Positions 44,143 through 52,236 of a stretch of 64,000 nt of DNA are shown in pieces (the first letter of the stretch is position 1; each line of letters begins with the position of its first letter). Origin of the DNA: Cyclobacteriaceae bacterium (GTDB taxonomy: Bacteria; Bacteroidota; Bacteroidia; Cytophagales; Cyclobacteriaceae); contig JAKLJG010000011.1 in NCBI GenBank assembly GCA_023151255.1, forward strand, positions 1 to 64,000, given 5' to 3'. The position numbers were made by a program, and so were the translations under genes. Under the pieces are notes generated by a model. That model searched no databases, was not told the origin of the DNA, and saw only the letters and a program-made list of their open reading frames with translations.

Positions 44143-45558
44143 ATGAACCCGAAATTTAAACTTACTACCCTATACAAGCGGATGCTGGCCGATACACTTA
44201 CCCCGGTTAGTATCTACCTGAAACTTCGTGATGAGTTTCCGGGATGCATCCTGCTGGAAAGTTCCGACTACCACGGGCAGGAAAACAGCCTTTCGATGAT
44301 CTGCTGCCAGCCGGTGGCCAGTTTCATCCTTAGCCGGAATACAGTCACCCGCAACTTCCCCGATGGTCAAAGTATTTCCAACCCGGTGTCTAGCGGATCT
44401 CAGGTACTGGCATCGCTCGATTTGTTCAGAAAATCGTTTATTTCTGAAACCGCATCGTCTGCAAAACTGCCCGGTGCCGGTTTGTTCGGGTACATGGCCT
44501 ACGATGCCGTAAAATTTTTCGAGACGGTGCCAATTACAAAGCACGAAACGCTGCTGCCTGAATTATGGTACAGTTTGTACCGGGTGGTTATCGTTGTTGA
44601 TCACTTTCATAATGAACTTACACTAACCGGCAATTTTATTGATGGCCAAACCGATGTCAGCCTCATCGAGCGCGTAGAAAAAATTATATACCGGTCGCGA
44701 AGTGCGGTGTATCCTTTTAAACAGGTAAATGGTGAAACAGCAACTAGTTCTGATGAGGACTTTATGGGACTGGCCCGAAAGGCTATCCGGCATTGTTATC
44801 GTGGCGATGTGTTTCAACTGGTGCTGTCCAGGCGATTCACCACATCATTTCAGGGCGATGAATTTAATGTGTACCGGGCTTTACGATCCATTAATCCTTC
44901 GCCTTATCTGTTTTATTTTGATTACGGCAACTTTAAACTCTTTGGTTCTTCACCCGAAGCGCAACTCCGCATCCGCAATAATGAGGCAACTATTTTCCCG
45001 ATAGCGGGCACCTTCAGGCGTTCCGGTGATGACGCAACTGATGCAGAACTGGCCAAGCGTCTGGCAGCCGATGCCAAAGAGAATGCTGAGCACATTATGC
45101 TTGTTGACCTGGCACGCAACGACTTAAGTAAGTATGCCGACAAGGTTCGGGTTGAAGTTTTTAAAGAAATCCAGTACTACTCCCACGTAATCCACCTGGT
45201 TTCCAAAGTCAGTGGATTGCTGTCCTCAAAAGCGAATGCCATTCAACTGGCAGCTTCAGCTTTCCCTGCGGGCACCCTTTCGGGTGCTCCAAAACATATG
45301 GCGATGAAACTTATTGATGCGTATGAACCTGTTAACCGTGGCTTTTACGGTGGGGCTATCGGTTATATTGGTTTTAATGGTGACTATAACCATGCTATTA
45401 TGATTCGGACATTTATGAGTAAAGGGAACACGCTGATTTATCAGGCCGGTGCCGGTATTGTGGCGCAATCGGAGCCTGAAAAGGAATTACAGGAAGTAAA
45501 TAATAAACTATCAGCACTGCGTAGTGCGGTGCAGATGGCCGAAACCATTAGCCGATGA
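44143..45558 (+). CDS. trpE: Anthranilate synthase component I
   Basis: TrpE makes anthranilate from chorismate with ammonia supplied by TrpG. From the ATG at 44143 the protein has 471 residues, normal for TrpE. The N-terminal regulatory part has LLESSDYHGQENSLSMI near residues 34-50, with the LLES element that binds feedback tryptophan. The chorismate-binding domain shows GDVFQLVLSRRF near 221, FGSSPEAQLRIR, IAGTFRRSGDD, AENAEHIMLVDLARNDLSKY (here KENAEHIM...) and PAGTLSGAPKHMAMKLID. An upstream GTG at 44116 lies inside the terminator and is rejected as a start. The stop overlaps trpG by 4 bases. Confidence 0.96.
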   Translation: MNPKFKLTTLYKRMLADTLTPVSIYLKLRDEFPGCILLESSDYHGQENSLSMICCQPVASFILSRNTVTRNFPDGQSISNPVSSGSQVLASLDLFRKSFISETASSAKLPGAGLFGYMAYDAVKFFETVPITKHETLLPELWYSLYRVVIVVDHFHNELTLTGNFIDGQTDVSLIERVEKIIYRSRSAVYPFKQVNGETATSSDEDFMGLARKAIRHCYRGDVFQLVLSRRFTTSFQGDEFNVYRALRSINPSPYLFYFDYGNFKLFGSSPEAQLRIRNNEATIFPIAGTFRRSGDDATDAELAKRLAADAKENAEHIMLVDLARNDLSKYADKVRVEVFKEIQYYSHVIHLVSKVSGLLSSKANAIQLAASAFPAGTLSGAPKHMAMKLIDAYEPVNRGFYGGAIGYIGFNGDYNHAIMIRTFMSKGNTLIYQAGAGIVAQSEPEKELQEVNNKLSALRSAVQMAETISR

Positions 45559-46121
45559 AAATTTTGATATTAGACAATTACGATTCGTTTACTTACAACC
45601 TGGTGCACCTTATCCGTGAGTTTGGTTATACCTGTGATGTGTACCGCAATGACGCGATAACACCCGAACAGGTAGGGGCTTATGATAAAATTTTGTTGTC
45701 GCCCGGTCCTGGTATCCCCGAAGAGGCCGGTATTATGAAGCAAGTCATTCGTAACTATGCCGGTGTAAAAAGTATTCTTGGTATCTGCCTTGGCCACCAG
45801 GCGATTTCCGAGGTGTTTGGCGGGTCGTTGTATAATATTGCCAAACCCCTGCACGGAGTAACCTCAACGGCTATTGTGGCTAAAGATGATGAGTACTTGT
45901 TCCGGGGTGTTCAGAATCATTTCCAGGTATGCCACTATCATTCGTGGGTTGTTAACCCCGAAGGATTACCACCCTGCCTGGAAATAACGGCTACCAATGA
46001 TCAGAACCTGATCATGGGCCTTCGGCATACCGTACACGATGTACGAGGATTACAATTTCATCCGGAGTCCATCATGACGCCTGCAGGTCCCTCGATTATA
46101 AAAAACTGGTTAATCCGATAA
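45555..46121 (+). CDS. trpG: Anthranilate synthase component II (glutamine amidotransferase)
   Basis: TrpG hydrolyses glutamine to feed ammonia to TrpE. The 188-residue class I amidotransferase starts MKILILDNYDSFTYNLVHLI, has SPGPGIPEEAGI, the nucleophile motif ILGICLGHQAISEVFGG (Cys near 79), HGVTS-like LHGVTSTA, the YHSWVV segment and the catalytic His/Glu in LQFHPESIMTPAG near 168-180. It is not fused to trpD. It overlaps trpE by 4 bases (ATGA) and ends 2 bases before trpD, so the proteins are probably made in matched amounts. The pabA role is a possible second function. Confidence 0.96.
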   Translation: MKILILDNYDSFTYNLVHLIREFGYTCDVYRNDAITPEQVGAYDKILLSPGPGIPEEAGIMKQVIRNYAGVKSILGICLGHQAISEVFGGSLYNIAKPLHGVTSTAIVAKDDEYLFRGVQNHFQVCHYHSWVVNPEGLPPCLEITATNDQNLIMGLRHTVHDVRGLQFHPESIMTPAGPSIIKNWLIR

Positions 46122-46123
46122 GT

Positions 46124-47113
46124 ATGAAAACAGTATTGAATGAACTCACCGAACTGGAAAGCCTTACGGTAACTGATGCCCGGCAGGTACTGGTTGATCT
46201 GGCATCGGGAAAACACAATGCAAGTCAGTTGGCTGCCTTTCTAACGGTGTACATGATGCGCCCGATTACCCTTGACGAACTCCGCGGCTTTCGGGATGCC
46301 ATGCTTGAATTGTGTGTTCAGGTAACGCTCGATACACCCGTAATGGATGTATGCGGAACCGGTGGGGACGGAAAAAATACCTTCAACATCTCTACGCTTA
46401 CTGCTTTTGTTGTAGCAGCCGCAGGCCAGCCTGTAGCCAAACACGGCAACTATGGTGTTTCATCGCCATGCGGCTCCTCCAATGTGCTTGAATATTTAGG
46501 CTACCGCTTTACAGGAGATGTGGACACATTGAAACGAAGCCTGGATTATGCAAACATCTGCTTTATGCATGCCCCGTTGTTTCACTCGGCCATGAAAAGC
46601 GTGGCCCAGGTAAGGCGGGAGTTGGGCTTGAAAACATTTTTCAACATGCTTGGACCGATGGTCAATCCAGCTTTTCCCAAAAAACAGTTTATCGGAGTTT
46701 TTAGTCTTGAACTGGCACGGCAATACGCTTACCTCTATCAGCAAACCGATAAACAGTTTATGGTGGTGCATTCAACTGACGGTTACGATGAGGTTTCTTT
46801 AACCGGCCCGTTTAAATTTTTCAATAACTCCGGTGAAGGGCTTGCCGCGCCTGCCGATCTGGGATTTCAACCGGTTTTGGCTTCCACAATTTCAGGAGGA
46901 GATACGGTTGAAGAATCGGCAGCAATTTTTCTTAACGTGTTGAAAAACCAGGCCACCCCGCAGCAACTGGCAGTGGTGATTGCCAATGCTGCCCTGGCGC
47001 TAAATGGTGCCAACTCAGAAGTTACCGTTGAGGAGGCTTTATTCAAAGCACGTGAGGCACTTGAATCCGGAAAAGCCTACCTGACATTTAAACGATTTAT
47101 GAATTTGATATGA
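46124..47113 (+). CDS. trpD: Anthranilate phosphoribosyltransferase
   Basis: TrpD joins anthranilate to phosphoribosyl pyrophosphate. The 329-residue protein has the glycine-rich PRPP loop DVCGTGGDGKNTFNIST near residues 76-92, the KHGNYGVSSPCGSSNVLEYLG segment (KHGNxxxSSxxGS) near 106-126, FMHAPLFHSAMKSVAQVRRELG near 147-168, and LGPMVNPAFPKKQFIGVF near 178-195. The family's DE motif appears as GYDEVSLTGP. It starts 2 bases after trpG and overlaps trpC by 4 bases (ATGA). Confidence 0.96.
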   Translation: MKTVLNELTELESLTVTDARQVLVDLASGKHNASQLAAFLTVYMMRPITLDELRGFRDAMLELCVQVTLDTPVMDVCGTGGDGKNTFNISTLTAFVVAAAGQPVAKHGNYGVSSPCGSSNVLEYLGYRFTGDVDTLKRSLDYANICFMHAPLFHSAMKSVAQVRRELGLKTFFNMLGPMVNPAFPKKQFIGVFSLELARQYAYLYQQTDKQFMVVHSTDGYDEVSLTGPFKFFNNSGEGLAAPADLGFQPVLASTISGGDTVEESAAIFLNVLKNQATPQQLAVVIANAALALNGANSEVTVEEALFKAREALESGKAYLTFKRFMNLI

Positions 47114-47940
47114 AAAATATTCTCGATGAAATTGTGCAGACCAAGCGCCAGGAAGTGGCCCTTAGGAAACAACAGGTTCCGGTTGACGATTTTATCAGTT
47201 CTGACGGGTATCAACGTTCCTGCTATTCGCTGAAGCGCCTGCTGCTCAGTAATAATAGCAGCGGCATTATTGCCGAATTTAAAAGACGCTCTCCTTCAGG
47301 TAAATTCAATAATACCCTTGCCGATCCGGAACTGGTTACACGCTGGTACCTGCAGGCCGGGGCAGTTGCGGTATCGGTACTGACCGACACACCGTTTTTT
47401 GGCGGTAGCCTGAACGATCTGCGTGTTGTGAGGAAGGCGGTATCATGCCCTGTTTTGCGAAAGGATTTTATCATCGATGAATACCAGGTTCATGAGTCTA
47501 AATATGCCGGAGCCGATGTTATTCTTTTGATTGCTTCGGTGCTGACGCCCGACCAGGTATCTTCACTTACTGCCTGTGCCCATCAGGCCGGTATGGAAGT
47601 TATCCTCGAGGTACACAACGAAGAAGAACTTGATGCGAACCGCACTGCTCCGGCAGATATTTTTGGGGTGAATAATCGTGATCTGAAAACCCTCCGGGTT
47701 TCTGTCGAAACATCCATCCGGCTGGGCGGCATCATGCCGAATCATGTTGTTCGCATCGCGGAAAGCGGAATTGAAAATCCTTATGAAGTGATCGGCCTGA
47801 AGCGGCTTGGTTACCGTGGATTCCTCATTGGCCAGCATTTTATGCAGCAGCAGAATCCGGCTACGGCTTGTATGGAATTTATTCAAAGTATAGAGCAAAC
47901 CGGCTCAACCATATACAATCATGGGGCAGTTAAAAATTAA
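47110..47940 (+). CDS. trpC: Indole-3-glycerol phosphate synthase
   Basis: TrpC closes the indole ring. The 276-residue (beta/alpha)8 enzyme has NILDEIVQTKRQEVALRKQQ at the start, IIAEFKRRSPSGKFNN near residues 54-69 with the catalytic lysine, AVSVLTDTPFFGGSLNDL near 87-104, VLRKDFIIDEYQVHESKYAGADVILLI near 114-140, and GVNNRDLKTLRVSVETS near 184-200, ending with AESGIENPYEV and a phosphate-binding GYRGFLIGQHFM. It is separate from TrpF, unlike in E. coli where the two are fused. Its last 20 bases overlap trpF. Confidence 0.96.
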   Translation: MKNILDEIVQTKRQEVALRKQQVPVDDFISSDGYQRSCYSLKRLLLSNNSSGIIAEFKRRSPSGKFNNTLADPELVTRWYLQAGAVAVSVLTDTPFFGGSLNDLRVVRKAVSCPVLRKDFIIDEYQVHESKYAGADVILLIASVLTPDQVSSLTACAHQAGMEVILEVHNEEELDANRTAPADIFGVNNRDLKTLRVSVETSIRLGGIMPNHVVRIAESGIENPYEVIGLKRLGYRGFLIGQHFMQQQNPATACMEFIQSIEQTGSTIYNHGAVKN

Positions 47941-48553
47941 AGTTTGTGGTATGCGCGAAAGCGATAATTGCTACGCGGTGGCCCGATTAAAGCCTGATTT
48001 ACTCGGCTTTATCTTTTACCCTCACTCGCCACGGTTTGTAGGAATTGATTTTTCCATGCCGGCAGGGTTGCCCTCTTCGCTGATTAAGGTAGGTGTATTT
48101 GTAGATGAAAATCCTGATCGTATTAATGAAATTGCTCAGCATTATGGTCTTGATGCTGTTCAGCTTCATGGAAGTGAATCGCCAGCAACGTGTGCGTTCT
48201 TGAAAGAAGGTATTCCGATTGTAATCAAATCATTTGCAGTTGATGACACTTTCTGTTTTGATGAAACGCTCCCCTACGCGAGGTCGGTTGATTACTTCTT
48301 GTTTGATACACGGGGCAAAAACCCGGGAGGTAATGGACTGACTTTTGACTGGGAGGCACTTAAAAAATACAGGTTTCATACACCATTCTTTCTGAGTGGA
48401 GGCATTCGCCTATCCAACATCATACAAGTAGGCGCTTTAAAACACCCTCAACTTGCCGGGGTGGACCTGAACAGCGGATTTGAAATAGAACCCGGTAAGA
48501 AAAACCTGGATGCTTTGCGCAACGCTTTTCATCTGTTAAACAAAGAATTATGA
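47921..48553 (+). CDS. trpF: Phosphoribosylanthranilate isomerase
   Basis: TrpF performs the Amadori rearrangement before ring closure by TrpC. The 210-residue (beta/alpha)8 protein has [13 protein letters not shown] near residues 5-17, with the catalytic Cys, [14 protein letters not shown] near 30-43, [28 protein letters not shown] near 57-84, the catalytic Asp and phosphate loop [20 protein letters not shown] near 128-147, and [12 protein letters not shown] near 157-168. Its start lies 20 bases inside trpC, and its stop overlaps trpB by 4 bases. Confidence 0.95.
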   Translation: MGQLKIKVCGMRESDNCYAVARLKPDLLGFIFYPHSPRFVGIDFSMPAGLPSSLIKVGVFVDENPDRINEIAQHYGLDAVQLHGSESPATCAFLKEGIPIVIKSFAVDDTFCFDETLPYARSVDYFLFDTRGKNPGGNGLTFDWEALKKYRFHTPFFLSGGIRLSNIIQVGALKHPQLAGVDLNSGFEIEPGKKNLDALRNAFHLLNKEL

Positions 48554-49737
48554 TGCGGTACAACGTTGATTTAAACGGATATTACGGAGATTTTGGTGGT
48601 GCTTTTATACCCGAATTGCTGCATGCAAACATCGAAGAGCTCAGACAAACCTACCTGACCATATTAAATGACGAATCATTTCAAAAGGAATTTATTCAAC
48701 TGTTACGCGATTATGCCGGCCGGCCTACACCTTTATACTTCGCTTCGAGGCTATCGGAAAAATATCACGCGCGTATTTACCTGAAACGCGAAGATTTGTG
48801 CCATACCGGTGCGCATAAAATCAATAACACCATCGGGCAGATCCTGTTGGCCAGGCGCTTAAATAAACAGAAGATAATTGCTGAAACCGGAGCCGGCCAG
48901 CACGGTGTAGCAACCGCTACGGTATGCGCCTTGATGGGAATGCACTGCACGGTGTACATGGGACAACTGGATATGGAGCGGCAGCACCCGAATGTTGAGC
49001 GTATGAAGTTGCTGGGTGCCACCGTGGTACCGGTAACATCTGGTAATAGAACATTGAAAGACGCCACCAATGAAGCCATGCGCCATTGGATTAACCACCC
49101 GAAAGACACACATTATATTATCGGGTCGGTAGTAGGCCCGCACCCGTACCCGGATATGGTTGCCCGCTTTCAATCAGTAATCAGTCAGGAAATGAAGTAT
49201 CAATTAACCGAAAAAGAAGGCAATCCTTATCCCGATTATGTAATTGCCTGCGTAGGTGGCGGCAGCAATGCGGCTGGTTGTTTTTATCATTATCTCGATG
49301 ACGAGCAAGTTAACCTGGTTGGAGTTGAAGCAGCCGGAAAAGGTGTTAACACTGGCCAATCGGCAGCCACAACAGCGCTTGGTAAACCCGGTATATTACA
49401 CGGAAGTAAAACACTGTTGATGCAAACCAATGACGGGCAGGTTATTGAACCTTACTCGATTTCGGCAGGTCTCGATTATCCGGGAATCGGGCCGCTCCAT
49501 GCCAATTTGCATAAAACAGGCAGGGTTGAATTTATTCATGCTACCGATGATGAAGCGATGAAGGCCGGATTGGAACTTTGCCGGATGGAGGGTATCATAC
49601 CGGCTGTAGAAAGCGCGCATGCACTGGCTGCGCTATCAAAACTTAGCTTTGATAACGATGACGTAGTGGTTGTCAATCTTTCCGGAAGAGGAGACAAGGA
49701 TTTGGAGACCTATATCCGGTGGAATATGAAACAATGA
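48550..49737 (+). CDS. trpB: Tryptophan synthase beta subunit
   Basis: TrpB condenses indole with serine using pyridoxal phosphate. The 395-residue protein has [12 protein letters not shown] near the start, [12 protein letters not shown] near 58, the PLP lysine in [19 protein letters not shown] near 80-98, [20 protein letters not shown], and the phosphate cup [17 protein letters not shown] near 230. The C-terminus has [15 protein letters not shown] and [16 protein letters not shown]. It is the standard TrpB1 type. The start has two consecutive ATGs (MMRYNVD). Instead of trpA directly, a DUF1684 gene follows after 69 bases. Confidence 0.97.
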   Translation: MMRYNVDLNGYYGDFGGAFIPELLHANIEELRQTYLTILNDESFQKEFIQLLRDYAGRPTPLYFASRLSEKYHARIYLKREDLCHTGAHKINNTIGQILLARRLNKQKIIAETGAGQHGVATATVCALMGMHCTVYMGQLDMERQHPNVERMKLLGATVVPVTSGNRTLKDATNEAMRHWINHPKDTHYIIGSVVGPHPYPDMVARFQSVISQEMKYQLTEKEGNPYPDYVIACVGGGSNAAGCFYHYLDDEQVNLVGVEAAGKGVNTGQSAATTALGKPGILHGSKTLLMQTNDGQVIEPYSISAGLDYPGIGPLHANLHKTGRVEFIHATDDEAMKAGLELCRMEGIIPAVESAHALAALSKLSFDNDDVVVVNLSGRGDKDLETYIRWNMKQ

Positions 49738-49806
49738 GTATGCAGTAATTGTGCATGGAGTAGGTTATGTTCGCTCTTTCCGTTTTATAATTAAATTAGC
49801 TAAAGT

Positions 49807-50721
49807 ATGAATTTCAGTAAATCATTTCTTCCTTACCTGGTGATGGGTATGCTTACCGGCTGCACCGGCCCGAAAAAGCAAAATGAAACCCCGATTGATG
49901 TTGATGCTTACAAAAAGGAAATTGCAAACTGGCAACAACAACGCAATGCTTACCAGGTTAGTGAAAACGGATGGGTGAACCTGGCCGGTTTGTTCTGGCT
50001 GAAAGAAGGCATTAACTCATTTGGCAGCGGTAAAATGAACGATTTGATTTTTCCGCAAGATAAAATTCCGGAGCAGGCAGGCTATTTCGTTGTGCAGGGA
50101 AACACGGTTACTGTAAAGGCCAATCCTGACGTAAAGTTCTTGCTTAATGGAAAGGATAGTGATGGAGGTATTTTATTTCATCCGGATTCAGGACGCATCA
50201 TGATGGCCTACGGTCCACTACGTTGGTTTGTAATTAAACGGGAGGATAAACTGGGCATACGACTGCGTGATCTGGAGCATCCGTTGCTGAAGGAATTTAA
50301 GGGGATAGAGTTTTATCCTGTTGACCCGGTTTGGCGGCTTGAGGGCAGGGTTGAGTGGGCCGATTCGTCACGAACCATTGAAATCACCAACGTACTAGGT
50401 CAAACTCTGCAGCAACGCTCAGTGGGTACCTTGATTTTCGATTATGCAGGAAAAACCTACCGGCTTGATGCGCTTGATGAAGGCAACGATGAATTCTTCA
50501 TCATTTTTGGCGATGAGACAAACGCCCGCGAAACATACGGTGCCGGCAGGTACCTGTATGTGCCCCTGCCCGACAGTACCGGTCGGGTCATCATTGACTT
50601 TAACAAAGCGTACAACCCGCCATGTGCCTTTACCGAGTTTGCCACCTGCCCGCTGCCGCCAAAGCAAAACGTGCTTCCTTTTGCTGTTACGGCAGGTGAG
50701 AAAAACTATGGAAACCACTAA
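49807..50721 (+). CDS. DUF1684 lipoprotein inserted in the trp operon
   Basis: The 304-residue protein has a lipoprotein signal peptide ending in the lipobox MLTGC (Cys near residue 19), so it is probably tethered to a membrane. The rest matches DUF1684: EKEI-like YKKEIANWQQQRNAYQV, NGWVNLAGLFWLKEGINSFGS, FHPDSGRIMMAYGPLRWFVIKRED, GIRLRDLEHPLLKEFKGIEFYPVDP, and the conserved C-terminus FNKAYNPPCAFTEFATCPLPP. No biochemical role is established for the family. It starts 69 bases after trpB and ends 1 base before the preferred trpA start, so it is probably co-transcribed with trpA although it is not a known tryptophan enzyme. Confidence 0.9.
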   Translation: MNFSKSFLPYLVMGMLTGCTGPKKQNETPIDVDAYKKEIANWQQQRNAYQVSENGWVNLAGLFWLKEGINSFGSGKMNDLIFPQDKIPEQAGYFVVQGNTVTVKANPDVKFLLNGKDSDGGILFHPDSGRIMMAYGPLRWFVIKREDKLGIRLRDLEHPLLKEFKGIEFYPVDPVWRLEGRVEWADSSRTIEITNVLGQTLQQRSVGTLIFDYAGKTYRLDALDEGNDEFFIIFGDETNARETYGAGRYLYVPLPDSTGRVIIDFNKAYNPPCAFTEFATCPLPPKQNVLPFAVTAGEKNYGNH

Positions 50722-50722
50722 T

Positions 50723-51490
50723 ATGCAGAACCGGCTTGATGATTTGTTTAAACGTAAGAAGCACGGCATTCTGTCGGTTTTTTATACAGCCGGCTTTCCT
50801 TACCTGGAAGATACCGTCCGTATTGCAGAAGAACTGGAGCAGGCCGGTGCCGATATGATAGAGATAGGTATTCCATTCTCCGATCCAATAGCCGATGGGC
50901 CGGTTATTCAGCACAGTAATAATGTGGCGATTGGTAATGGTATTACTCTGGGCATTATTTTTCAACAGGTTGAGGTCATTCGCAAAACCGTACAACTGCC
51001 GATTGTACTGATGGGCTACCTGAATCCGGTTATGCAGTTTGGGATGGAAAAGTTTGTATCGGAGTGTAGCCGTACCGGTGTTGACGGGGTTATTCTTCCG
51101 GATTTACCGGTTGATGAGTATGTTCACCGGTATAAGCAATTATTTGAGCATTATGCCGTGCGTTTTTCATTTCTGATTACGCCAACCACATCCGAAGAAC
51201 GAATCCGGTTGCTGGATGCATGCAGTAGTGGGTTTATTTATGCCGTTGCTGCTTCCGGTACAACCGGGGTGAGGGGGGCATTCACCTCTGACCAACAAGT
51301 GTATTTTCACCGGCTAAAGGAAATGCAACTGAAGAACCCATTTATGGTTGGGTTTGGCATCTCCACTCATGCAACTTTTAACGAGGCCTGTCGCTATGGG
51401 TCGGGGGTTATTATTGGTAGTGCGTTTATTCAGGCCCTTGCAGAAAATGTTCAGGTAAGCGGGTTTATTCATGCAGTACGTCCGAAATAA
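50723..51490 (+). CDS. trpA: Tryptophan synthase alpha subunit
   Basis: TrpA cleaves indole-3-glycerol phosphate and passes indole to TrpB. From the ATG at 50723 the protein has 255 residues and starts MQNRLDDLFKRKKHGILSVFYTAGFP. Key marks are ADMIEIGIPFSDPIADGPVIQ near 40-60 with the catalytic Glu and Asp, MGYLNPVMQFG, GVILPDLPVDEY near 123-134, and the phosphate loop AVAASGTTGVRGAF followed by VGFGISTHATF. A slightly earlier ATG at 50708 (METTN) would overlap DUF1684 by 14 bases and is possible. A longer reading from 50444 lies within DUF1684 in another frame and is rejected. Confidence 0.96.
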   Translation: MQNRLDDLFKRKKHGILSVFYTAGFPYLEDTVRIAEELEQAGADMIEIGIPFSDPIADGPVIQHSNNVAIGNGITLGIIFQQVEVIRKTVQLPIVLMGYLNPVMQFGMEKFVSECSRTGVDGVILPDLPVDEYVHRYKQLFEHYAVRFSFLITPTTSEERIRLLDACSSGFIYAVAASGTTGVRGAFTSDQQVYFHRLKEMQLKNPFMVGFGISTHATFNEACRYGSGVIIGSAFIQALAENVQVSGFIHAVRPK

Positions 51491-51517
51491 AAAGTCCCGG
51501 TGATGAACCGGGACTTT
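51491..51517. terminator. Bidirectional terminator between trpA and hsp20
   Basis: AAAGTCCCGG (51491-51500) pairs perfectly with CCGGGACTTT (51508-51517) around a 7-base loop. TTTT follows on the plus strand and a T-rich tail on the minus strand, so it can end both the trp transcript and the facing hsp20 transcript. It begins directly after the trpA stop codon. Confidence 0.85.
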
Positions 51518-51619
51518 TGGTTGGCAGCAGTTCCGTAAAACGTTTTGGGTTTGTTGCTGCAGGTTCTAAAAGAGCCTTGAAGAAAACGTTTCGGCTACAA
51601 CTGCTTCAGGTACCCGCCT

Positions 51620-52057
51620 TTAGTGTACTTCAATGGCTTTCGGTTTTACCTTGGCTTCTACTTCTTTCGGAAGTACGAGACGGAGAATGCCATTTTCATA
51701 CCGCGCATCAACTTTGTCGGTTTTCACATTTTCTGGCAGTGTGAATGACCTGCTGAAGTTGGTGTAGTTGTACTCTTTGCGGGTGTAGTTCTTTTCTTTG
51801 CTTTCTTTTTCGGTCTTCTTTTCGCAGGCAATGGTCAGCACGCCATTTTCTACCGTAATGTTGAAGTCTTTTTTGTCGAGACCGGGTGCAGCCAGTTCGA
51901 TCTCGAATTCTTTCTCTTTTTCAATAACATTAACAGCAGGTACAACGTGCATCCGCTTCATCCAGTCGGCATCGAAGAAGCGGTCGTTGTCAAAGAAGTC
52001 AGTCAGCCAACCTTCGTTAAACAGCGAAGGGAATCCGGTTCTTTTCATTAGTGTCAT
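51620..52057 (-). CDS. Small heat shock protein, Hsp20/alpha-crystallin family
   Basis: Hsp20 proteins hold unfolding proteins for refolding by other chaperones. This 145-residue protein has a short N-terminal arm (FPSLFNEGWLTDFFDNDRFFD) and then the alpha-crystallin domain from about residue 38: PAVNVIEKEKEFEIELAAPGLDKKDFNITVENGVLTIACEK, then YNYTNFSRSFTLPENVKTDKVDARYENGILRLVLPKEVEA. The C-terminal IxI-type anchor may be KAIEV. I see no CIRCE element or other heat-shock operator in the 179-base region upstream. Confidence 0.96.
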   Translation of the reverse strand: MTLMKRTGFPSLFNEGWLTDFFDNDRFFDADWMKRMHVVPAVNVIEKEKEFEIELAAPGLDKKDFNITVENGVLTIACEKKTEKESKEKNYTRKEYNYTNFSRSFTLPENVKTDKVDARYENGILRLVLPKEVEAKVKPKAIEVH

Positions 52058-52236
52058 ACTTCCTCCTTTTTTTGATTTGTGCCATGAAGTAAAAACCGGA
52101 ATACCAGAAATGCCATGATGCAGGACATATCCGGTGACTGATATTTGTCAGATTTTTTTGTTATGCTAAGGCGTGGCTCAGCATCTCTTTTTTTTACACT
52201 ATATGCAAGCGGGTATCAGCGGTTAGGTTGCCGCAA

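Noticed and set aside
50444-51490. Longer trpA reading frame of 348 codons
   Set aside because: The first part lies within the DUF1684 gene in another frame; TrpA homology begins only at MQNRLDDLF.
52136-52200. Weak plus-strand hairpins followed by T runs (TGCTAAG/CTCAGCA and CTGA/TCAG) upstream of hsp20
   Set aside because: Short or mismatched stems and no plus-strand gene ends there; not enough to call a terminator or small RNA.
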